Below, one piece after another: positions 47,430 through 56,927 of a stretch of 64,000 nt of DNA. The notes beneath the pieces were generated by a model that had not been told where the DNA came from, searched no databases, and worked only from the letters and a program-made list of their open reading frames with translations. The position numbers were made by a program, and so were the translations under genes. Source of the stretch: Pedobacter sp. SYSU D00535 (GTDB taxonomy: Bacteria > Bacteroidota > Bacteroidia > Sphingobacteriales > Sphingobacteriaceae); contig NZ_JAFEWD010000013.1 in NCBI RefSeq assembly GCF_017355855.1, positions 1 through 64,000 of the forward strand, in the 5' to 3' direction. The first letter of the stretch is position 1. Every line of letters starts with the position of its first letter.

Positions 47430-50069
47430 TTATTTAATTTCATTAGGTAGCGAGAAGCAGAAGGTAGACCCATAGCCTTCTTTGCTCGAAACCCATATTT
47501 CCCCACCTTCTCTTTTGATAATTTCAGAAGAAATGTAAAGGCCGAGACCTAAGCCAGGGAAGGTGTGTTCCTTAGTCCCGCTTACGCGATAAAACTGTTC
47601 GAACACTTTGTTTCTTTTGTTTTCAGGGATTCCTATACCAAAGTCCTGAACACAAAGCCTGACGTTAGGGCCATCCAGGCGACTATAGATAATTACTTTG
47701 TCTGCCCCAGGAGAGTATTTTATAGCGTTGGAAATAAGGTTAGTAATTACCTGGCCGATGCGATCCCGATCAGCGAATACGTTCCCGTCAAATTCCAACT
47801 TGGTGACAAGTTGATGCTTTGTTGTTCGTTGTATTTCCTCCACAATCTCTTCTACGAGCGAGCTGAAATCAAAAGAAGCATCATTAAACTGCATCCTTCC
47901 GGTTTGAATTTTAGTAACATCCAGCAGGTCTCCAATAAGTGAAGTAAGCTTATTCAGCTGCAGATCCATCTTATGAACCAGGCCTGCCTTTTTCTCATCT
48001 CCCTCATTTTTCAACATAGCCTCCAGAACCTGCGTATAAGCTTTGATACTGGTTACCGGGGTCTTCAATTCGTGGCTTGCAATTCCAAGGAAGTTATCCT
48101 TCTGTTTTTGCAAAATCTTGAACTCATTAATGTCCGTATTCGTTCCAATCCAGCGCACTATTTGTCCCTCTTCATTGCGTATAGGTACAGCACGACCAAG
48201 GAACCAGCGATACTCTCCCTCTTTAAATCGATCTTTAAATCTGTACTCGATCTCGTAAACCGTTCCGGTGCTTACGCATTTGTACCAGGTATCTACCACG
48301 CGTTTTAGATCTTCCGGGTGCAATATCGGTTCCCAGCTTTCATCCCCGAAACTGTCCTTGCTAAAGCCAGTATAGTCATACCATTGCTCGTTATAATAAT
48401 CCAAATAGCCGTCTGGTCTTGCAGTCCAAACAATCTGTGGCATGGAGTCTGCCAACTCGCTGAGTCTTTGCTGACTCTCTTTTAGCTTCAATTCATTTTC
48501 TTCCACCAACTTACGCGACAATACCTGTTCTGTGACATCAAGACACATGATCAGGATGCTTCTTTTGTTTTCCTTGAAGCTTATTGGTTTATAGGTGAAA
48601 TTGAAATAATAGGTTTTGAGTTCGCCATTGACTATAATCTCGGCTTTACTTTCTGTATTGGTATATTCCTCTCCCGTCTCATAAACTTCTTTCAATAAGG
48701 CCGGGTAGCTTTGTCCCTTTAGCTCCGGCATAAACTCGAGGAGTTCCCGGTCCAGGATACTTCTATCTCTTCCCCAAATTTCGAGCATTGCATCATTAAC
48801 CAGTTCCAGTACCATGTTTTCTCCACTCAGTAATGCCGTAGCAACAGGGGCTTTGTCCACCAGGTTTCTAAACCTTGCTTCGCTTTCCTCTGCCCGGTGT
48901 CGCGAAAGCACTAGATCTGTGACATCGTAGCCCAGAGACATGATAGTCGAAACTTTTTCACCCTCAAAAATGGGATGATAAACGAAGTTGATATACATCG
49001 TCTTCGGACCGTCGCTATGTACTATAGAAATAGGCAATTCCGTTCCGTAGAAAGGTACACCTGTACGATACACATCCTGAAGCACGTCAATAAATCCCTG
49101 CTCAATAAGTTCGGGAAAAACATCAATTACTTTTTGACCGATAACATCTTTCGTTCGTCCCCAAATCTCCAGCGATTTTGAATTGGCTGTTTCTATAATA
49201 AAATCTTCTCCCTGAATAACTGCCATCGCCACCGGAGCTTGTAAAATCAGGTCACGGAGTTTTACCTCGTTACTTTCCGCCCTTCTTCGTATCATCACCT
49301 GCTCTGTAACATTCGTAGCCATATTCAGGATAGCATAAATTTCACCTGCCGAATTTCGAAGTGCCTTATAACTGAAATTGTAGTAGAAACGTTGTAGTTT
49401 TCCATCAACAACCAGATCTACAGGGTCTTCAGTTGCTTTGTAGGTAGTGCCTGTATGATAAACGCGCTGCAGTAAGTCGTGAAAAGGCTGCCCTTCCAGT
49501 TCAGGAAGAGCCTCATGAAGTGTTTTTCCAATAACGTCCTGGTCTTTACCCCAAACCTTAATCATTGCATCATTCGCGACTTCAATCCTCATTTCCGGCC
49601 CCACGTAAACCGCTGTGGCAACATCTGCCTCTAATACAAGACTTTTAAATTTCCTTTCACTTTCTACCAGATTTTTCTTGGCCAACACCTGTTCTGTAAC
49701 CTCTGTCGCCACTACACTTACTCCCGTGATCTCTCCTCCCGTATTCCGTACAGGCGCATATATGAAGTTAAAATATGCATCCTCGAGAATCCCATGCCGG
49801 TATAGTTTCGCCAGTGTTTCATATCCGCGTTGCTCAATGCCCGTATCAAAAACATTCTTAAGCATAGCCGGAAAAGGCTGGTCTGCTATTTCGGGTAATG
49901 CTTCTATAATCGGTAATCCAATAATCTCCTCTTCTTTTCCCCATAGTTCAAGTATTTGGGGATTGGCGATATCAACGAGTAGATTCTCCCCTTCCAAATA
50001 TGCTAGCGCTACAGGAGCCTGCTCAAATAATGAGGCCATGCTGTCGCGACTAAATAACTCTGAATTCAT
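47430..50069 (-). CDS. Multi-PAS sensor histidine kinase
   Basis: This is an 879-residue soluble kinase with no membrane segment. Four similar PAS domains stand in a row (~10-130, 140-260, 270-390, 400-520), each with APVA-x-A-x-GE near the start, a WG(K/R) in the middle and a final Y-x-(F/V)-x-Y strand followed by VTEQV. They look like tandem duplications of one module. A fifth PAS of PAS_3 type follows (~540-655, WTARPDGYLDYYNEQWYDYT). HisKA has SHELKTPVTSIKAY with His666, and the HATPase has NLISNAIKYSPG, DFGIGIP and PGLGLGLYI. It is in the BLUF-RsbQ operon, before a CheY-like gene. The number of sensing domains suggests several inputs or cooperative ligand binding. Confidence 0.94.
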   Translation of the reverse strand: MNSELFSRDSMASLFEQAPVALAYLEGENLLVDIANPQILELWGKEEEIIGLPIIEALPEIADQPFPAMLKNVFDTGIEQRGYETLAKLYRHGILEDAYFNFIYAPVRNTGGEITGVSVVATEVTEQVLAKKNLVESERKFKSLVLEADVATAVYVGPEMRIEVANDAMIKVWGKDQDVIGKTLHEALPELEGQPFHDLLQRVYHTGTTYKATEDPVDLVVDGKLQRFYYNFSYKALRNSAGEIYAILNMATNVTEQVMIRRRAESNEVKLRDLILQAPVAMAVIQGEDFIIETANSKSLEIWGRTKDVIGQKVIDVFPELIEQGFIDVLQDVYRTGVPFYGTELPISIVHSDGPKTMYINFVYHPIFEGEKVSTIMSLGYDVTDLVLSRHRAEESEARFRNLVDKAPVATALLSGENMVLELVNDAMLEIWGRDRSILDRELLEFMPELKGQSYPALLKEVYETGEEYTNTESKAEIIVNGELKTYYFNFTYKPISFKENKRSILIMCLDVTEQVLSRKLVEENELKLKESQQRLSELADSMPQIVWTARPDGYLDYYNEQWYDYTGFSKDSFGDESWEPILHPEDLKRVVDTWYKCVSTGTVYEIEYRFKDRFKEGEYRWFLGRAVPIRNEEGQIVRWIGTNTDINEFKILQKQKDNFLGIASHELKTPVTSIKAYTQVLEAMLKNEGDEKKAGLVHKMDLQLNKLTSLIGDLLDVTKIQTGRMQFNDASFDFSSLVEEIVEEIQRTTKHQLVTKLEFDGNVFADRDRIGQVITNLISNAIKYSPGADKVIIYSRLDGPNVRLCVQDFGIGIPENKRNKVFEQFYRVSGTKEHTFPGLGLGLYISSEIIKREGGEIWVSSKEGYGSTFCFSLPNEIK

Positions 50070-50147
50070 ACTAGATTCAACTTTTTAAGTACTTTCTGCA
50101 AAGATACTGGTAATATGGACGCTTTTTTAAACCTCCAATTTTATATC

Positions 50148-51647
50148 TTATGATAATGGCTCACTATTGTTCCAGTTGGAGACAGGAAGTGAGAAATAAA
50201 AGCAACTCCCCTCATTCAATGTACTATTAACAAACACCCTGCTTTGATGCTGCTTCAGAATACTTTGAATGATGTACAGCCCAAGGCCCAGCCCCGATGC
50301 TTTGTTGTTATTGGTAGTATCGCTTACCCGATAATATTTTTCAAATATAAGCTCGAGTTTGTCTGCCGGTATTCCAACTCCAAAATCGCTGATTTCAATT
50401 TTTACTAATTTCCCGTTTTCGCTAAGCTTCAGGCCGACTTCCACCTTGTCTGCCTGTGGCGAGTATTTGATAGCGTTATTTATCAGGTTAATAATAACCT
50501 GCATTATTTTTTGGCGATCGGCATATACCAGATGGACGTCGTCAGAATTAAAGGTCCGAATAATGGTATGGCTGTTCTGAGTGGCAGATATAAGGTCGAT
50601 GCATTCTTCAAGCACTTTAGTAATTGAAAATGAGCTGAGATTGAGGGAAAGCTGACCAGAGTCTATATTTGAAACGTCGAAGAGGCTGGAAACAAGAAAC
50701 TCCAGAGAATTAAGAGAGGCATCGGCTCTCAATAAAAACTTTCTGCTACTTTCAGGCAGCGCCATTCGCTGGAGGATTTGATGGTATGCCTTTAAGCTGG
50801 TGATGGGAGTTTTCAGTTCATGACTGGCAATATTAATAAATTCGTCTCTTCTTTGTATTGATTTAACCTGACTATCAATATTGGTACATGAACCGATCCA
50901 TTTAACTGGTCGCCCGTCTTCAAAATACGGTTGGGCCTTGATAAGATACCATTCAAAGGCTTGGGCATGATTTTCCAGTCGGATTTCAACTTTAAATTCT
51001 TCCAAACTTTTCATCCCGGTGTTCCAGCACCGCAACAGCTTAAAGCGGTCCTTGATGCATACTTTAAGCAGCACCTCCTTTGCCAGGAATTCGGAGATAT
51101 TAAAGAACTGAAAAAAGCGCTTGTTCACATAGTCGACCTTGCCGGAAACGTCGGCAGTCCAGATAATATCAGGATTAAAGTCGGATAAAAATTCGAACCG
51201 TTTTCGTTCAGCTTCTGCTTTCCTTTTAGAAATTAACAGTTCCCGTTCGTATAGCTTACGTTCGCTAACGTCGTAGAGCGTAGCGTTGATTGCTTGGGCA
51301 ACTCCGTCGACTGCTTTGCTGGGTACCGCGCTAAGAAAAACGGGAAAAGAGGCGTTATTTTTTTTGATAATATCGTAGCTCAGCTGGTTTACTGCTCCAT
51401 TAGCGTTAATTAATGGACGAAAAAACATTTCGTAATGTAGTGCCGCCCCTTTTGATATGAGGTCAGTAAATTTTTTTTTATATAAAACCTCCTCCAGCTC
51501 ATACCCGAGCCATTCGAGAAGGGTCCTGTTTATTTTGATAATTGTTCCGTCAGGAAGGAAAGATAAATATCCACAAGGGGCATTTTGATACAGTTCTTCT
51601 GTGTCAATTAAGGTATCTAATAACTTTTTGTCGACACTGAAACTCAA
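50148..51647 (-). CDS. Histidine kinase with RsbP-type PAS domain
   Basis: This is a 499-residue soluble kinase. The first PAS (~18-130) starts YQNAPCGYLSFLPDGTI and continues LLEWLGYELEEVL, LHYEMFFRPLINANGAV and YDVSERKLYERELL. This is the PAS type I know from phosphatases encoded beside RsbQ-like hydrolases (RsbP in Bacillus and SpoIIE-type relatives). A second PAS of PAS_3 type (~155-265) has WTADVSGKVDYVNKRF. HisKA is SHELKTPITSLKAYH with His276, then the HATPase (NLINNAIKYSPQ, DFGVGIP, GLGLGLYI). The gene starts five bases after the RsbQ-like gene ends. Thus a kinase core replaces the usual phosphatase. Confidence 0.94.
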   Translation of the reverse strand: MSFSVDKKLLDTLIDTEELYQNAPCGYLSFLPDGTIIKINRTLLEWLGYELEEVLYKKKFTDLISKGAALHYEMFFRPLINANGAVNQLSYDIIKKNNASFPVFLSAVPSKAVDGVAQAINATLYDVSERKLYERELLISKRKAEAERKRFEFLSDFNPDIIWTADVSGKVDYVNKRFFQFFNISEFLAKEVLLKVCIKDRFKLLRCWNTGMKSLEEFKVEIRLENHAQAFEWYLIKAQPYFEDGRPVKWIGSCTNIDSQVKSIQRRDEFINIASHELKTPITSLKAYHQILQRMALPESSRKFLLRADASLNSLEFLVSSLFDVSNIDSGQLSLNLSSFSITKVLEECIDLISATQNSHTIIRTFNSDDVHLVYADRQKIMQVIINLINNAIKYSPQADKVEVGLKLSENGKLVKIEISDFGVGIPADKLELIFEKYYRVSDTTNNNKASGLGLGLYIIQSILKQHQSRVFVNSTLNEGSCFYFSLPVSNWNNSEPLS

Positions 51648-51652
51648 TAGCC

Positions 51653-52447
51653 CTAATTTAAATACTTCTTAATCGCCTTAACTGTTTCTTGTGGTTCGCT
51701 GATGTGAGGACAGTGTCCGCTCGCTTCCATTATATACAATGTATTATCAGGAGTGTTTGCAGCGATAAAATCTCCGATATTAAGGGGAGCAATAATATCA
51801 TCCGTACATTGCAGGGTAAGGCTGGGAACCTGAAGTTTTGGCAAATCTGCTCTGTTGTCAGAGAAAAAAGTAACTCTTGCAAATTCCCGCGCTATATCAG
51901 GATCTGTGGAACAAAAGCTACTGGTCAAAAATGCTCCAAGTTCCGGCCGGTCGGGGTTTCCCATAATAGCCGGTGCTAACTGGCTCGACCAGCCCAAATA
52001 GTTGGAATCCATAAATTCAAAAAGTGCTTCCAAATCGGCTCTTTCAAATCCGCCGTGATACCCCTCATCATTCAGGTAACGCGGAGAGGGACCTACAAAA
52101 ATCAGCTTTTCGAAAAAAGACGGGTGCTTAAGGGCAGCAAGCACGCCCACCATGCTGCTTACGGAATGACCAACAAAAATAGTTTCCTCCAGTTTAAGCT
52201 CATCACAAACCTCCAGAATATCCTGAGCATACCCTTCTAACGTTCCATAGCGGGAAGAACTGTAGGCACTTAAATCGGATTTGCCGGCTCCTACATAGTC
52301 AAATAGGACTAATTTATAGTCGTTCGCAAAAGCATCAGTAACAAATTTCCAGGAGTTTTGGTCGCAGCCGAATCCGTGGGCGAAAAGCATTACTTTCTCT
52401 CCCTTGCCTGTAATGGTGACATTATTACGTTTGATTATCGTATTCAC
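51653..52447 (-). CDS. RsbQ-like alpha/beta hydrolase
   Basis: This is a 264-residue cytoplasmic alpha/beta hydrolase. It opens with IIKRNNVTITGKGEKVMLFAHGFGCDQ, typical of RsbQ; the triad is Ser95 in GHSVSS, Asp216 or 217 in QCTDDIIAP, and His245 in SGHCPHISEP. LFDYVGAGKSD and SRYGTLEGYAQDI also match RsbQ/KAI2/D14 relatives. In Bacillus subtilis RsbQ makes or delivers a small hydrophobic signal to the PAS domain of the phosphatase RsbP. Here it is encoded between a BLUF photoreceptor (8-bp gap) and a kinase with an RsbP-type PAS (5-bp gap), so its likely partner is that kinase. Confidence 0.93.
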   Translation of the reverse strand: MNTIIKRNNVTITGKGEKVMLFAHGFGCDQNSWKFVTDAFANDYKLVLFDYVGAGKSDLSAYSSSRYGTLEGYAQDILEVCDELKLEETIFVGHSVSSMVGVLAALKHPSFFEKLIFVGPSPRYLNDEGYHGGFERADLEALFEFMDSNYLGWSSQLAPAIMGNPDRPELGAFLTSSFCSTDPDIAREFARVTFFSDNRADLPKLQVPSLTLQCTDDIIAPLNIGDFIAANTPDNTLYIMEASGHCPHISEPQETVKAIKKYLN

Positions 52448-52455
52448 AAGATTAT

Positions 52456-52848
52456 TTATTTAGGATCATTATTAGAGTCTAAAATAGATAAAAGGAACAA
52501 GCTTTTTTCAGCAAACATGTTAATGGTTTCTTCCTGCATTTCCTGACTGATGTCTTTCCGTTCGAACCCCATACTCCAGTCGGGAAAGAAACGCTGGTCG
52601 ATTTTTCCTTCTTTTAAAGTTTGCACATTGTAATGACGATCGTCTCGAAGAAGATTACTGTATAATTGCTGAATTTTTGTTTCCTCTCCTTCAATCAGTT
52701 GGACGTATAAATCTTTGAAGCAGATGAGCATTCCTGTGACTTCATGCTCAGAGTTTGCAGACCTTGCGGTGTTCAGTAGATCATCGAGCTCCTGGTCCGA
52801 CAACATCCTGCTGGGAAAGCTGGAATATATTAAATAGTATAAGGCCAT
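52456..52848 (-). CDS. BLUF-domain blue-light photoreceptor
   Basis: This is a 130-residue stand-alone BLUF protein that binds FAD non-covalently. All key residues are visible: Tyr8 in LIYSS, Asn32 in ARSANSEHEVTGML, Gln50 in YVQLIEGE and the Trp91-x-Met93 pair in FPDWSMGF. Tyr, Gln and Trp/Met correspond to the photoactive residues of AppA and PixD. A C-terminal helix-rich tail of ~35 residues follows (DISQEMQEETINMFAEK), which can mediate oligomerisation or partner binding as in PixD. It is the first gene of the five-gene operon and has no output domain, so it must signal through a partner, probably one of the two kinases. Confidence 0.95.
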   Translation of the reverse strand: MALYYLIYSSFPSRMLSDQELDDLLNTARSANSEHEVTGMLICFKDLYVQLIEGEETKIQQLYSNLLRDDRHYNVQTLKEGKIDQRFFPDWSMGFERKDISQEMQEETINMFAEKSLFLLSILDSNNDPK

Positions 52849-53026
52849 GACCTTTATGGGAAGTGTTTGTTATTCTAAACTCGACAATAAAACAATATAA
52901 TGGGGTAATTGTTTTCTGGAGTTTTCTAAAAGTAGAAAAAAGGGGAAGTGAGGACTTCCATTCTATAATTTAAGAAGTCGATAAGCCGCCGCGTCTCTGT
53001 GAGACGCTGCGTTGAAGGAGCTGGGA

Positions 53027-53914
53027 TTAAGTTGTTTTTCCCTTGCGGACAATGATGTTTTTTGAATAGTAGTAGGTGTCTGCAGTAGGTCCTGGCGATC
53101 CGCTCGAACCTTCCATTTGCAGGTTTATGATCAGCCACATAGGCTTGTTTGCGTGATTGGTGCCGGTATGCGTTCCTCTTAATACCCCGTCTATGTAGTA
53201 CTGGCACCGCACGTCATTCGTCCAGGCGCCGCTAGAGTTTTTAATCCGCGTCAACACGAGCTTATAATTATGCCAGGTAGAGGCTGCATTTGAAATTACG
53301 GTCTGAGTAGTTTCCCAGCTGGTGTTCTGCCAATCGGGGCCATCCACCGTATTTTGCCAGTTCGTAGTGCTTCCTTTAAACTCCAGGATGTCACACTCAG
53401 GCGGCCAGGAAGTCGCGCCGGTAATCCAGAATGCAGGCCAGCTACCGCGAGTAACGGGCGCTTTAAAATCACCGCTGATCTCCCAGGTGTCAAAGGCATC
53501 GTTAACGTTTATCTGGGCTTTAGCATGCATCGCCCCTGAATGATAGCGGATCGGCAAATGGGGGTCGGCGCTGCTGTTTCCCTCGTTCCAGTTAATTCGG
53601 GTTGCTTTAATAGTCATCCCACCATTTTCAAGATAAACATGATTACGGTCCGTATTACTCGCATACATCCTGGCAGAACCGTTGTGGTCTGATCCCCAGG
53701 GATACAAGTAGTTCCAGTGTGCTTCGAGCACGCTGCGACTGGAAAAAGTAGTGCCGTTCAAAACGGTGGTCCATGTCACCGCACTGGTAGTCGCGCCATT
53801 CTTGCCTGCGGCAGAGGCAGATGGAGATGATTCAATGAGGTCCGATTTTTTGCAGGAGGAGAATGCAAATAGCATCGCAATGGAGAGGACTCCATAGTTA
53901 AATTTCAGATTCAT
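53027..53914 (-). CDS. GH16 family beta-glucanase-like lipoprotein
   Basis: This is a 295-residue secreted lipoprotein (start 53914; MNLKFNYGVLSIAMLFAFSSC, lipobox FSSC). It has a beta-jelly-roll with catalytic motif ECDILEFKG (ExDxxE, ~172-177), WPAFWITGATSWPPECDI, and later WHNYKLVLTRI and WLIINLQMEG. GH16 enzymes hydrolyse beta-1,3 or 1,3-1,4 links in laminarin, lichenan, agarose or carrageenan. The substrate-defining loops do not allow a firm choice. GSDHNGSARMYASN and HSGAMHAKAQINVN lead into the catalytic domain. It is monocistronic, in reverse orientation to the next gene. Confidence 0.85.
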   Translation of the reverse strand: MNLKFNYGVLSIAMLFAFSSCKKSDLIESSPSASAAGKNGATTSAVTWTTVLNGTTFSSRSVLEAHWNYLYPWGSDHNGSARMYASNTDRNHVYLENGGMTIKATRINWNEGNSSADPHLPIRYHSGAMHAKAQINVNDAFDTWEISGDFKAPVTRGSWPAFWITGATSWPPECDILEFKGSTTNWQNTVDGPDWQNTSWETTQTVISNAASTWHNYKLVLTRIKNSSGAWTNDVRCQYYIDGVLRGTHTGTNHANKPMWLIINLQMEGSSGSPGPTADTYYYSKNIIVRKGKTT

Positions 53915-54379
53915 ATTAAGGTAGTTTTTTAGTAATTGATTAAATGGTAAATGTCTGGCGGCCGAACAATACAAAGGTTAGCACATCTGGGCGCTTGTGC
54001 GGGGGACAAAATCATTCAAATAGGTGGGCATTTTGTGAAGATGGAAGGGGCTAGGCTAGAACTTATTTGAAAGTAGCCAGCCACTTTAAAAGTAGCAAAA
54101 GATTTAGCTTGGCTAGAGCGGCTAAACGACTGTCCTCAGCTAGCTAAATGGCATACCGCAGGTGGTTAAAAGGATCTTATTTCTTTAAGCCGAGTGTTAG
54201 TGCTCGCCAGCTTAAACTTCTCGGATATGTCTCCAGGATTTTAAGCATAAACTGTAACTCCTTGTACATAACGTTGTCTATAGGATGATTAAGTCTGAAA
54301 GGATGCTTCTACAATTGGACGAAGGGGTGGGAGATTATAGAAATGTGCATCTCTGCAGGCATCAAAACGGACATACTGT
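53915..54379. other. Gap without recognised genes
   Basis: Divergent upstream region between the GH16 and MDR genes. I see no repeat or promoter box that I can defend. Confidence 0.4.
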
Positions 54380-55324
54380 ATGAAAGCATTTACAAGAAAA
54401 CTATACGGAGGACCTGAGGTCCTTCAATTGGAAGAGGTAGAAAAACCAACACCGCAAGCAGGTCAGTTGCTGGTGAAGGTTGCTGCTAACTCGGCTAATC
54501 CGGCCGATTGGCATATCCTGAGGGGGACTCCCATCCTGGCACGCTTCGCTTTCGGGTTATTTAAACCCCGCTCTAAGTTTATAGGCGCCGACTTTGCGGG
54601 TGTTGTCGAAGCAGTAGGAGAGGGTGTAACACAGTTCAAGGCAGGCGACCGGGTGTTTGGCGAGACGCTTAGAGGTGGTTCTTTCGCCCAATACACCTGC
54701 GTGGCAGAAAAAGAGTGTGCGCAAATACCCGAAGGACTAACCTTCAGGGAGTTAGCTTGTGTTCCTGTTGCGGGGCTTACCGCGCTGCAGGCGCTCATCA
54801 CTCATGGAAAATTACAGAAAGGCGAATCCGTGTTGATTAACGGTGCTTCCGGTGGGGTAGGACATTTTGCCGTGCAAATTGCTAAAGCCTACGGGGCGAA
54901 AGTTACAGGGGTATGTTCTGCCAAGAATGCTGCCCTGGTGGTGGGCCTTGGTGCTGATCAAGTGATCGCCTACGATCAGGAAAACATCCATCAGCATAAG
55001 GGAAAATATGACCTGGTTGTTGATACCCATGGTAACCTTTCCCTGGCTGATTTCAGGCGTATGGGACAGCGGGGCGTGATGGTCGGCTTCACCTCCATGC
55101 CGCACATGCTATCGGTAATTTTCAAAGCAAAGCTGAGCAAGTATCCCTTGGCACAATTTACAGCTGAGACGAATACACCAGATTTAGAAACGCTAGCTTC
55201 GCTGGTGAAAACTGGGAAAATAAAAGTTCATATAGACGCTACCTATTCGCATCAGGAAATTCCTGAAGCCATTGGCTACATTGAAGCTATGCGAACGAGG
55301 GGAAAAGTGGCGATGGTTTGGTAG
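54380..55324 (+). CDS. MDR-family NADPH oxidoreductase (quinone-reductase-like)
   Basis: This is a 314-residue medium-chain dehydrogenase/reductase without the structural or catalytic zinc ligands: no Cys cluster, and GADFAGVVEAVGEGVTQFKAGD is the usual loop. The cofactor motif is NGASGGVGHFAVQIAKA (~154-170), preceded by GKLQKGESVLI. The set fits zeta-crystallin-like quinone oxidoreductases and enoyl reductases that use NADPH. No neighbour hints at a substrate. The start at 54380 gives MKAFTRKLYGGPEVL, a standard opening. Cytoplasmic, single gene. Confidence 0.92.
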   Translation: MKAFTRKLYGGPEVLQLEEVEKPTPQAGQLLVKVAANSANPADWHILRGTPILARFAFGLFKPRSKFIGADFAGVVEAVGEGVTQFKAGDRVFGETLRGGSFAQYTCVAEKECAQIPEGLTFRELACVPVAGLTALQALITHGKLQKGESVLINGASGGVGHFAVQIAKAYGAKVTGVCSAKNAALVVGLGADQVIAYDQENIHQHKGKYDLVVDTHGNLSLADFRRMGQRGVMVGFTSMPHMLSVIFKAKLSKYPLAQFTAETNTPDLETLASLVKTGKIKVHIDATYSHQEIPEAIGYIEAMRTRGKVAMVW

Positions 55325-55587
55325 AGACTGCGGAATCGTTGCAAGGGCCTGGTGTTTTTGGTGAAACTATGGAGCTAAGTGGCGTCGGCTGGCCTGAATC
55401 TCCGTATACTCACAGAAGCCTATTTCCATGTGGTACTAGCAGTGCTGTTGACAGCCCGTAAATTAACTCTTATCTTTAGTGTCTCGATCGCGGGACAAAG
55501 AGGATCACCGCCCCTTCCGGTTAGTGGACAGATCTATTTTCGCGCGGTGAGTCCACTAGCGACTGCTAAATACTATCACAATTACTC

Positions 55588-56502
55588 ATGAACATCAAGA
55601 TCATTAGCCTTGCTGCGCTCTTCTTCTTATCTTCCTGTTTGCCATCACCTTCCAGCGTGTTATCCCTATTACTGAGTGATCCCGACACAGGCATTGTCGG
55701 AAAATGGGACTTCCGTACCAGCTATCTGCCAGGGCAGGAAGATGGATTTAAAGCGGGAGAGGTAAATGTTTCTGTAGAAAATCTTGTAAACAGCGACTAT
55801 ATCGGCAGTTACTATGTCTTCAATGCTGACGGCACCTATCGCTCTTTGCATACCGAGGGCCTCACGGAAGAATACATTGAGGGCAGATGGAGTTTCGACG
55901 AAAAAGACTCTCTCCTCCGTTTTGAGACGAACAAAGCAACCCAGCAAAAAATCTTCAAGGTTAATTATCTAAAGAATAACAAACTAAGTTTATCTGATGT
56001 GCGTCCGGCGGAGCAGGGTAAAAAAACATCCTACCTCGACAAGCTGTACACGGAAATAAGCCATCACTACACCTTTCAGGCAGATGAAGACGTGGTGGAT
56101 ACAGAACATGACTACACCGTTAGAGAAGCAAATGACTGGCGTATAAAGCCTCAAAAGCCTGAAACTGACGGGCAGATCAGAGAAAGGATAGCGGCCAACA
56201 TTGACTACGCCATCATGTATCTGGACGCTCATCTGGAGTCTAAAAAGAAAAGCATCCGGTACGCAGGTTTGGCTAGTCCATTTATGTTTGCTTCAAACGG
56301 CATTGCTTTACACCCGATGGAAAGAGTAAAGGCATGGAAAGATATGTTCTACAGCTATGAGCAGGCTGTTCTGGGCCACGGTTTTCTGAAAGAGGCCTTC
56401 GCTACGCATATCAAAGTTCCCGAGAATAAATCTCACGTCGAGCTACAGCGACACCTTTTAGTCGAAATAAAAAGACAAGTCCTAAAGCGAAACAGTATTT
56501 AG
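55588..56502 (+). CDS. Hypothetical lipoprotein with lipocalin-like start
   Basis: This 304-residue lipoprotein has signal MNIKIISLAALFFLSSC (lipobox LSSC). The mature part begins with GIVGKWDFRTSYLPG, the GxW pattern of lipocalin-like domains, followed by VFNADGTYRSL and GRWSFDEKDSLLRF (~35-150). The second half (~190-300) is helical and contains RIAANIDYAIMYLDAHLESK, not part of the lipocalin fold, so there are two regions. No family fits the whole length. It could be a surface-attached binding protein. Single gene. Confidence 0.75.
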   Translation: MNIKIISLAALFFLSSCLPSPSSVLSLLLSDPDTGIVGKWDFRTSYLPGQEDGFKAGEVNVSVENLVNSDYIGSYYVFNADGTYRSLHTEGLTEEYIEGRWSFDEKDSLLRFETNKATQQKIFKVNYLKNNKLSLSDVRPAEQGKKTSYLDKLYTEISHHYTFQADEDVVDTEHDYTVREANDWRIKPQKPETDGQIRERIAANIDYAIMYLDAHLESKKKSIRYAGLASPFMFASNGIALHPMERVKAWKDMFYSYEQAVLGHGFLKEAFATHIKVPENKSHVELQRHLLVEIKRQVLKRNSI

Positions 56503-56927
56503 GGCACGCTCCCCTTCGGTCATCTGACAACTATTGCAGATTTGGAAGGATGACTGCTTTTGAGAAATTCCAAAAAGTCAACTCCTTACCTTGGTTATCA
56601 ACATACCGCTAACCTTAATTACCGAAATTAGGATTAATATGACCTGCAACAAAATTCAATAAACGAGGCAGGAGAGAGAACATTGCGGAGTTCAAGATGA
56701 AAGCGTAGCCTAGCCCGCCTGTAACCCTAAACACAATAACCATCGGAAGCGTACGCCTATTCCTCGAAAGGAAGCAGAGGTGCCGCCCTTTTAGTTCCTG
56801 AAAATCAGGTCTATGTATCCGTTTCAACAAATATGTTACAACTTATATAAACAATTGCTTTTTACGCAAGTATTTAAAAGAAACGTTAGCCTATGTGAAC
56901 TAGTGTTAATTAATTAAAGTCCTATCT
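56503..56927. other. Gap without recognised genes
   Basis: No supported gene. The last ~50 bp before 56928 are A/T-rich and may contain the LruC-gene promoter, but no clean TAnnTTTG box is visible. Confidence 0.4.

Noticed and set aside
49615-50088. 157-codon frame opposite the five-PAS kinase
   Set aside because: Antisense shadow; the composition is explained by PAS codons read backwards.
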